From assembly GCA_900767005.1 (NCBI GenBank), contig CAAFXL010000199.1, positions 1 to 18,980 on the forward strand: 18,980 bases of DNA, in the 5' to 3' direction. Position numbers and translations under genes: made by a program. Below are positions 13,283 to 18,980 of the stretch, piece by piece. The DNA is from an uncultured Ruminobacter sp. (GTDB taxonomy: Bacteria; Pseudomonadota; Gammaproteobacteria; Enterobacterales; Succinivibrionaceae). The notes below the pieces were generated by a model. That model was not told the origin of the DNA, ran no database searches, and saw only the letters and a list, made by a program, of their open reading frames with translations. Each line of letters starts with the position of its first letter. Positions within the stretch are counted from its first letter, which is position 1.

Positions 13283-15802
13283 TTAATCAAAAAGAATCTT
13301 AGCTACATCTGGGTAGGTATCAGCATAGTTAAACTCAACGCCATCTCTTACATAATCAGGAAGTTCTTCAACATCTTCCTTATTAGCTAGAGGAACAATA
13401 AGTTTAGTTATACCTACACGCTTTGCAGCAATAACTTTTTCTCTAATACCACCAATCGCTAGTACGCTACCAGTTAAGGAAATTTCACCAGTCATGGCAT
13501 ATCCTTTCTTTGGAGCCTTACCCATAGCTAGTGATAATAAAGCACTAGACATGGTAACACCTGCACTTGGACCATCCTTTGGAGTAGCACCTTCCGGAAC
13601 ATGAAGGTGAATTAGAGCCTTAGTAAAGAAATCTTGGTTAGCTTTTGGTGCTAGTTCCTTTAAGTGAGCAGTAACATAGCTTAGAGCAATCTCAGCTGAT
13701 TCCTTCATTACTTGACCTAAGTTACCAGTTAGCTTAAAGCCTTTTTCAGTATTACCAACTAAGGTTGCTTCAATAGGAAGAGTAGCTCCTCCCATACTTG
13801 TCCAAGCAAGACCTGTGATAATACCCACGCCTTCTAAGGTCTTTTCACGAGAGAATGGAGCAACACCAAGGTAGCCCTTAATGTCAGTAGGTTTTACACT
13901 AAAAGATGAAATTTCAGGAGCAAGCTTTTTGCTCTCAGCTTCAAACTCTTCTGGTTTATCCTTTAGAGTTTCTTTTAGTTCTTTAACTTTAGCTTCATAA
14001 CTTTGCTTACTTTCAAGTAGTTTTACAACTAGCTTTCTTACAATCTTAGCAATGCACTTTTCAAGTGAACGAATACCAGCGTCACGAGCATATTCTTCGA
14101 TAATCTTTTTAATTGCATTATCAGTAAATTTAATCTGCTTCTTATTAGCTCCTGCTTTCTTAAGTTCCTTAGGAATAACATGATGTTTTGCAATATCAAA
14201 TTTTTCCTGTGAAAGGTAACCAGAAAGGCTAATCTTATCCATACGGTCTAATAGTGGAGCTGGAATTCCATCTAAGGAATTTGCGGTACAAATAAATAGA
14301 CACTTTGATAAATCAACTCTTAAATCAAGGTAATGATCTAAGAATGAATTATTCTGTTCTGGATCAAGAGTTTCTAGTAAGGCAGACGCAGGATCCCCTT
14401 GTACCCCACCTTGAGTAATCTTATCAATTTCATCAAGCATGATAACTGGGTTCATTACCTTAGTTTCTTTTAGTGCCATTACAAGCTTACCAGGTAGAGC
14501 ACTAATATAAGTTCTTCTATGACCTTTAATTTCAGCTTCATCACGCATACCACCAACACTGAAGCGGTAGAATGGGCGACCTAAGGCTTTAGCAACTGAT
14601 TTACCGATAGAAGTCTTACCAACCCCTGGAGGACCTACTAATAGGATGATAGAACCATTGATATCACCTTTATAGATACCAACTGATAAGAACTCAATAA
14701 TTCGTTCCTTAACATCCTTTAAGCCTTCATGTTCTTCATCAAGGATGGTACGAGCATCATTAATATTAATATCATGATGTTCATAATGACCCCAAGGCAC
14801 ATCAGTAATCCAGGTTAAGTAATCACGAGTGTCACCATAGTCAGCACTAGCAGGTTCCAATACTGCTAAACGAGCCATTTGTTCATCAAAACGTTCTTTA
14901 ACATGTTTTGGTGGATCAAGTTTAGCAATTTTTTCATTAAACTTTTCAATATCCTTAGTACGACCATCAGAGGTAATACCAAGTTCTTTTTGAATTTCTT
15001 TAAGTTGTTCTTTTAAGAAAAATTCTCTTTGACGATCACTTAAAGTTTGAGAAACTTCATCTTTAATCTTCTTATGAAGGTTAGCAATTTGAATTTCATT
15101 CTTTAATAGTTTTAATGAAAGTTGTAATCGTTTTAAAAGGTCTACAGTATCTAAAACTTCTTGTAAATCTTTTGCATCACAAGTAGTAATTGCTGCAGCA
15201 CAATCAGCTAATAATGATGGATCATTAGGACTAAATCTGGTTAAATATTGCTTTAATTCTTCAAAGTAAAGCGGATTTAAAGGCAATAACTCCTTAATAG
15301 TTGAAACTAAGCTCATCGCATAAGCTTTAATTTCAATTCCCTGTGGAGAATCAGAAGGAGGAATAAGTGAAATTGGGTAAGATACTTGAGCTTTTAAAAT
15401 GTTACGGTATCTTTTTACTGAATCAATTTTTACTCGACATAAACCTTGAGCAACAAATTGAATTTCATCGCTAATTCTTGCTTGAATTACACGAACAAGA
15501 GTACCCATTTTTTCACAAGCTTTTAGATCTATTTCATCTTCAAGGCTTTCTTCAGGTAAAGTTACTATAGCAACTAGTTTGTGAGGGGTATTTAATACCT
15601 CACGCAATGTATCATCCCACTTAGAGTCAAGCTGCACAGGAATAACTTGGCTAGGCATGAATGGGCGACCATAAATCGGTAATACTAATAGCTGCAATGG
15701 TCTTTCATGTTCAGGTACTGATAAATCCTGTGAGCCTTCTTCATGAGTTTCTTCTTGAGAAACTAAAATGTCATCAGGTTCAATATCATTACGATCTGTC
15801 AT
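13283..15802 (-). CDS. lon: ATP-dependent protease Lon
   Basis: Cytoplasmic AAA+ serine protease that degrades misfolded and regulatory proteins. With the ATG start (MTDRND) it is 839 residues; a TTG two codons upstream is less likely, as AAGGA is nine bases from the ATG. An acidic extension (~1-33) precedes the N-terminal LON substrate-binding domain (~35-245). A coiled segment (~246-275), Walker A GPPGVGKTS (~390), Walker B VIMLDEIDKI (~453) and the protease domain follow. The Ser746-Lys789 dyad lies in PKDGPSAGVTM and GIREKVIAAKR, 43 residues apart as in E. coli (Ser679/Lys722). A Lys/Glu-rich insert at ~600-630, between ATPase and protease domains, helps explain the length over 784. A sigma-32-like promoter lies upstream. 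Confidence 0.97.
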   Translation of the reverse strand: MTDRNDIEPDDILVSQEETHEEGSQDLSVPEHERPLQLLVLPIYGRPFMPSQVIPVQLDSKWDDTLREVLNTPHKLVAIVTLPEESLEDEIDLKACEKMGTLVRVIQARISDEIQFVAQGLCRVKIDSVKRYRNILKAQVSYPISLIPPSDSPQGIEIKAYAMSLVSTIKELLPLNPLYFEELKQYLTRFSPNDPSLLADCAAAITTCDAKDLQEVLDTVDLLKRLQLSLKLLKNEIQIANLHKKIKDEVSQTLSDRQREFFLKEQLKEIQKELGITSDGRTKDIEKFNEKIAKLDPPKHVKERFDEQMARLAVLEPASADYGDTRDYLTWITDVPWGHYEHHDININDARTILDEEHEGLKDVKERIIEFLSVGIYKGDINGSIILLVGPPGVGKTSIGKSVAKALGRPFYRFSVGGMRDEAEIKGHRRTYISALPGKLVMALKETKVMNPVIMLDEIDKITQGGVQGDPASALLETLDPEQNNSFLDHYLDLRVDLSKCLFICTANSLDGIPAPLLDRMDKISLSGYLSQEKFDIAKHHVIPKELKKAGANKKQIKFTDNAIKKIIEEYARDAGIRSLEKCIAKIVRKLVVKLLESKQSYEAKVKELKETLKDKPEEFEAESKKLAPEISSFSVKPTDIKGYLGVAPFSREKTLEGVGIITGLAWTSMGGATLPIEATLVGNTEKGFKLTGNLGQVMKESAEIALSYVTAHLKELAPKANQDFFTKALIHLHVPEGATPKDGPSAGVTMSSALLSLAMGKAPKKGYAMTGEISLTGSVLAIGGIREKVIAAKRVGITKLIVPLANKEDVEELPDYVRDGVEFNYADTYPDVAKILFD

Positions 15803-15808
15803 AAACAA

Positions 15809-16154
15809 AAATCCTTATTAAAATTCTAGTTATAATATGTGGTTTATTTTGCTAATATTCAAGACTAAAATTTAAATTTTTGAACTAAGATAGATATATT
15901 TTTTAAAATTGTATATTTTTTGTTATGTTTATTACATCTTCTTAGCAAAAAATACTATATGTTGGGATATTGAAAATTAAAATATCATATATTTTAAGAA
16001 TTTAGAATTAGAAAAATTTTCAGATAAAAATTTTTTTTGTAGGTCTATTTCGTAAATTTCTCTTTGATTTCTTGCTTGTAAAATTTTCAACAAGTAGAAT
16101 GTAAAAAATTAGAATTTTAAAAATTACAAATATAAGATTAGATAAGAGGTTATC
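15809..16154. other. AT-rich divergent intergenic region between lon and the TSCPD gene
   Basis: No ORF with a plausible start is seen. It holds the leftward lon promoter. On the right, TATAAG about 20 bases before the TSCPD gene is a possible but weak -10, without a clear -35. A few short A/T inverted repeats occur and are not distinctive. Confidence 0.6.
15835..15863 (-). promoter_or_regulatory. lon: Sigma-32-like heat-shock promoter of lon
   Basis: On the minus strand CTTGAAT (15863-15857) is followed after 14 bases by CCACATAT (15842-15835). The sigma-32 consensus is CTTGAAA, 11-16 bases, CCCCATNT: one mismatch in each element. The start would lie near 15828, giving a 25-nt leader. Control of lon by heat shock is established in E. 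coli. Confidence 0.7.
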
Positions 16155-16418
16155 ATGCAATTTACCTATGAAACTCGTGGCACTTGTTGCCGAATTATTA
16201 ATTTTGAAGTTGATAAGGATACTAAGAAAGTTAGTCATATTGAATTTATGGGCGGCTGTAATGGTAATTTAAAGATGATCTCAAAACTTGTAGATGGCAT
16301 GACCACCGATGAAATCTATGAAAAGTGCCATGGAAACCTTTGCCGTGATAAAGGAACATCATGTGCTGACCAATTAGCTTGTGCCATGTTAGAAGCTAAT
16401 AAGGAATTAACTAAATAA
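16155..16418 (+). CDS. TSCPD domain-containing protein (TIGR03905-like)
   Basis: The 87-residue protein spans a single TSCPD domain. Seven Cys are present: 11, 12, 35, 58, 63, 70 and 76. GGCNGNL (33-39) and GTSCADQLA (67-75) match the family's conserved blocks; the name motif TSCPD reads TSCAD here. The domain is known as a stand-alone small protein in anaerobes and as the C-terminal Cys-rich part of B12-dependent ribonucleotide reductases, where metal binding is likely; its own function is unestablished. The RBS AGAGG lies six bases before the ATG. It is 53 bases upstream of the RelA/SpoT-domain gene with no terminator between, so they may share a transcript. Confidence 0.88.
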   Translation: MQFTYETRGTCCRIINFEVDKDTKKVSHIEFMGGCNGNLKMISKLVDGMTTDEIYEKCHGNLCRDKGTSCADQLACAMLEANKELTK

Positions 16419-16471
16419 TTTATCTACAAATAATATTTTACCAGTTGATATTTATATATAAGGTTTAAGAA

Positions 16472-17536
16472 ATGAAAGAAGTAATTAATACAGATATTGT
16501 TACAAAAAGACCTAGTAATAAGGAAGTTAATAGAGCTGGTGAAATTATAAGAAATTCAAATGATGATGAAGAAATAAAAAAGGCAATTTCAGTTCTTGAT
16601 AATTGGCGTTCTTTACATTCTATTCCTTTAAATAGCGTTAGAAGTTTTATAAATAGAATTTTAAAGAAAGTTTTTAAAGGTAAAAATACTAACGCAATTT
16701 TAGGTCAAAGACTTAAGCGTATGCCTTCAATTATTACTAAGATTAAGCGTTTTGAGAACATGAGTGTTTCAAGAATGCAAGATATTGGTGGTATACGCAT
16801 TATTTTAGATAGTATTAAAGACGTTTATACGGTTCATGATGCGATTATTCATGCAAATACTAATCATGAATATATTATTCCGCCTAAAGATTACATTAAA
16901 GAGCCTAAAAAGGATGGTTATCGTAGTCTTCATCAAGTATTAATTTATCATAATGATAAAAATTTAGATTGTGATGGAATGCGAATTGAGGTTCAAATTA
17001 GAACAAAACTTGAGCATTCGTGGGCAACCGCAGTTGAAACTTTAGGAAGTATAAATAACGCTTCATATAAAACTGGAGAAGGCTCTTTAGAAGAAAAAAA
17101 GTTTTTTAAATTAGCTAGCACCCTTTTTGCAATTAAAGAAGAGCAAAATCTTCCAGAAGAATTCATCAATACTTCAAAAGAAGATTTAGTTTTAGAATTA
17201 CAGAAGCTTGATAATAAATTAAATATTTTAAATTCACTTAGTAGTATTTCAGATTTAAAACTAACAAGTTTTACTGGTAAAGGTTTTAAATACTTTGTAT
17301 TGGAACTTACAATTATGAAAGAAAATAAAGGTGATTTAAAACTTACTCCTTTTCAAAGTGAAGATGATGCAAGAAGCTTTTATAAATTAAAGGAAGATGA
17401 AACTCGCTCTTTTAGTAATAAATCAGTGTTACTTATTATTGAAGAAAACATCAAAAATATCAAAAAAGCTTATCCAAATTATTTTTTAGATACTAAATTA
17501 TTTGTAAAAGAGCTAAGAAAGATAATGAATTCGTAA
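16472..17536 (+). CDS. Stand-alone RelA/SpoT-domain nucleotide pyrophosphokinase
   Basis: A 354-residue protein with a synthetase-type RelA/SpoT domain and no HD hydrolase, TGS or ACT domain. Motifs are VNRAGEIIR (19-27), LDNWRSLHSIPLN (42-54), QRLKRMPSIITKI (79-91), RMQDIGGIRIIL (101-112), DYIKEPKKDGYRSLHQVL (140-157, with the Tyr-Arg-Ser-Leu-His substrate stretch) and EVQIRTKLEHSWATAVET (173-190). The C-terminal ~130 residues end with KAYPNYFLDTKLFVKELRKI, as in a family often found in mobile or defence contexts. Related enzymes make (p)ppGpp or (pp)pApp, or pyrophosphorylate tRNA 3' ends (toxSAS). Which reaction applies cannot be told. AGG lies nine bases before the ATG. No obvious antitoxin is adjacent; the neighbour is the TSCPD protein. 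Confidence 0.9.
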   Translation: MKEVINTDIVTKRPSNKEVNRAGEIIRNSNDDEEIKKAISVLDNWRSLHSIPLNSVRSFINRILKKVFKGKNTNAILGQRLKRMPSIITKIKRFENMSVSRMQDIGGIRIILDSIKDVYTVHDAIIHANTNHEYIIPPKDYIKEPKKDGYRSLHQVLIYHNDKNLDCDGMRIEVQIRTKLEHSWATAVETLGSINNASYKTGEGSLEEKKFFKLASTLFAIKEEQNLPEEFINTSKEDLVLELQKLDNKLNILNSLSSISDLKLTSFTGKGFKYFVLELTIMKENKGDLKLTPFQSEDDARSFYKLKEDETRSFSNKSVLLIIEENIKNIKKAYPNYFLDTKLFVKELRKIMNS

Positions 17537-17552
17537 TTAAATAGATAAAAAA

Positions 17553-17574
17553 ATACCTAGCTTAAGCTAGGCAT
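17553..17574. terminator. Bidirectional terminator between the RelA/SpoT-domain and aminotransferase genes
   Basis: CCTAGC and GCTAGG pair around TTAA (a 16-base palindrome), extended by A/T pairs past one mismatch, with an A-run before and a T-run after. It serves both convergent genes. Confidence 0.85.
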
Positions 17575-17607
17575 TTTTTTAAATTTTGATTTAAGTTAAT
17601 TCAACTC

Positions 17608-18798
17608 TTACTTATAAGAATCGTAAAGCTTCTTAAATGCACTCATTGATTTTTGAATCATTTCACCAGATACGCAATAAGCAATTCTTACATATCCTAG
17701 GCAACCAAAGTCATCAGAAGGAACTAATAGTAAATCAAATTTCTTAGCTCTTTCATAGAACTTATAAGCATCATCTTCAAGACATTTAACAAATAGATAG
17801 AAAGCTCCATCTGGATGAACGCATGAATAACCAATATCGGTTAATCCCTTATATAGAAGGTCACGGTTTCTTGCATAAATGCTTAAATCTGAAGTTAGAT
17901 GGGCACACTTTTCAATTACATGCTGCCACATACTTGGAGCACAAATAAAGCCTAGTGATCGACCAGCACCACAAATTGCAGCATACATCTTTTCACTTTC
18001 AGGCATAGTATTTGGAACTAATACATAACCAATTCTTTCGCCTGGTAATGATAATGCCTTTGAGTATGAGTAACAAATAATTACATTATCGTAGAAATCA
18101 GTCATAAATGGAGCTTTTGTACCATAAGTAATTTCACGATAAGGTTCATCAGAAATAATGTAAATTGGGTGATTATATTCTTTAGATTTTTCTTTTAAAA
18201 TTTGAGAAAGTTTGGTTAATTCTTCACTAGTATAAACTACCCCTGTTGGGTTATTTGGGCTATTAACAATTACTGCTACGGTATTTTCATCAATAGTCTT
18301 AGTTAAAGCTTCAAGGTTTAAACCTAAAGTTTCCATTTGAGGCGGATTTACTTTTAGCTCTGCACCCATTGATTCAACAAATACACGGTATTCAGTAAAG
18401 AATGGAGCAAAAACTACAACGTTTTGATTTTCATTAGGTCTATCGATAATTGCTCTAAGGCTAATGGTTAGACTTGCAGCAGCACCACAGGTTAAATAAA
18501 CATTATTTCCTGAGAAAGAGGTACCATAGCGAACGTTAAGGTTTTTAGCAATAGCTTCTCTTGCCTTTGGATCACCTTGAGCTGAGGTATAACCGTGAAC
18601 AAGAGTTGAAGGAGATACTTCTAATAGTTCTTTAACTGTATCAGCAATTTCTTTTGGAGCTTCGACACTTGGGTTACCGATACTAAAGTCATAAACATTT
18701 TCAGCACCAATTTCGGCAGCTCTAATTTTACCAAATTCGAAGATTTCACGAATAATACTGCGGCGTGAGCCTAATTCATACATTTTATTATCAATCAT
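17608..18798 (-). CDS. Pyridoxal phosphate-dependent class I aminotransferase
   Basis: A 396-residue fold-type I aminotransferase. Visible parts are NVYDFSIGNPSVEAP (34-48), HGYTSAQGDPKAREAIA (68-84), NSPNNPTGVVY (179-189), IISDEPYREI (214-223, the PLP-ring Asp) and CYSYSKALSLPGERIGY (242-258) with the Schiff-base Lys247. The C-terminal GYVRIAYCVS carries the substrate-carboxylate Arg. It belongs to the aspartate aminotransferase subgroup I-gamma-like enzymes; the amino donor cannot be read from sequence. AGAGG eight bases before the ATG supports the start; an internal Met6 is an unlikely alternative. It stands alone, convergent with the RelA/SpoT-domain gene. PLP dependence fits with pdxB in the same window, but there is no direct link. 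Confidence 0.93.
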   Translation of the reverse strand: MIDNKMYELGSRRSIIREIFEFGKIRAAEIGAENVYDFSIGNPSVEAPKEIADTVKELLEVSPSTLVHGYTSAQGDPKAREAIAKNLNVRYGTSFSGNNVYLTCGAAASLTISLRAIIDRPNENQNVVVFAPFFTEYRVFVESMGAELKVNPPQMETLGLNLEALTKTIDENTVAVIVNSPNNPTGVVYTSEELTKLSQILKEKSKEYNHPIYIISDEPYREITYGTKAPFMTDFYDNVIICYSYSKALSLPGERIGYVLVPNTMPESEKMYAAICGAGRSLGFICAPSMWQHVIEKCAHLTSDLSIYARNRDLLYKGLTDIGYSCVHPDGAFYLFVKCLEDDAYKFYERAKKFDLLLVPSDDFGCLGYVRIAYCVSGEMIQKSMSAFKKLYDSYK

Positions 18799-18910
18799 AT
18801 TTTTAACCTCTGATTGCTTATTTTAGTGTTTTTTGCAAAGTTTTTAAATATTTAAAGCGATAATATTTCTTAGGTTTTAAGGTTTTGATTACTTTTTTAT
18901 TAGCAATAAT

Positions 18911-18979
18911 TTAAAATGGTGAGATTATTAAAAGTAAAATTAAGAACACACTGATCAACCCAACGAATCTTATTCTCAT
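18911..18979 (-). CDS. Hydrophobic C-terminal fragment or tiny membrane peptide at the edge
   Basis: A leftward frame reading MRIRFVGLISVFLILLLIIS then PF ends at a TAA and reaches the window edge; the ATG is one base from the end, so the true start cannot be seen. It is either the last transmembrane helix of a protein encoded beyond the edge or a 22-residue peptide. It lies 112 bases upstream of the aminotransferase gene. Confidence 0.3.
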   Translation of the reverse strand: MRIRFVGLISVFLILLLIISPF

Positions 18980-18980
18980 T

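Noticed and set aside
16020..16238. 72-codon leftward frame overlapping the TSCPD gene
   Set aside because: It runs antisense through the conserved Cys motifs and low-complexity A/T DNA; no Shine-Dalgarno and no family resemblance.

Overview
The window is AT-rich, roughly one third G+C by eye, and looks chromosomal. The housekeeping genes (lon, pdxB-usg, galU, yciI, yciB, rapZ, class I aroA) match gammaproteobacterial families closely. The low GC, the TSCPD-family protein typical of anaerobes and the unusual gene order suggest an anaerobic, host-associated gammaproteobacterium, possibly Succinivibrionaceae. The taxon is inference.

Layout. 1-3090 is an accessory-looking block: a small DUF4258-like gene behind a near-consensus sigma-54 promoter, then a gene for an RtcR-like sigma-54 activator with an N-terminal CARF-type sensor domain. 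Divergent from that gene lies an array of five ~109-bp tandem repeats without a long ORF. Each repeat carries GG-N10-GC at the same place, with a G at the predicted +1, so each looks like a rightward sigma-54 promoter. A strong bidirectional terminator closes the array and also ends a convergent methyl-accepting chemotaxis protein gene (3094-5151). 5684-7865 is an aroA-rapZ pair behind a leader with a 14-bp inverted repeat. 7933-9868 is a leftward yciB-yciI-galU cluster. 9869-10996 is mostly noncoding and very AT-rich, but holds a 42-residue membrane-peptide gene with a good ribosome binding site, its own terminator and a possible long leader. 10997-15802 is leftward lon-pdxB-usg; lon has a sigma-32-like promoter and a terminator squeezed against pdxB. 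16155-17536 encodes a TSCPD protein and a stand-alone RelA/SpoT-domain synthetase. 17608-18798 encodes a class I aminotransferase.

How parts may work together. The most interesting unit is 1-3090. RtcR-family proteins sense RNA ends through a CARF domain and normally switch on rtcBA from a divergent sigma-54 promoter. Here no rtcA or rtcB is seen; instead the repeat array occupies the divergent target position, and a second sigma-54 promoter on the other side drives the small gene and whatever follows beyond the left edge. I infer an RNA-damage- or nucleotide-responsive regulon with a tandem noncoding RNA or promoter array as output. Sigma-54, expression and function cannot be shown from the sequence alone.
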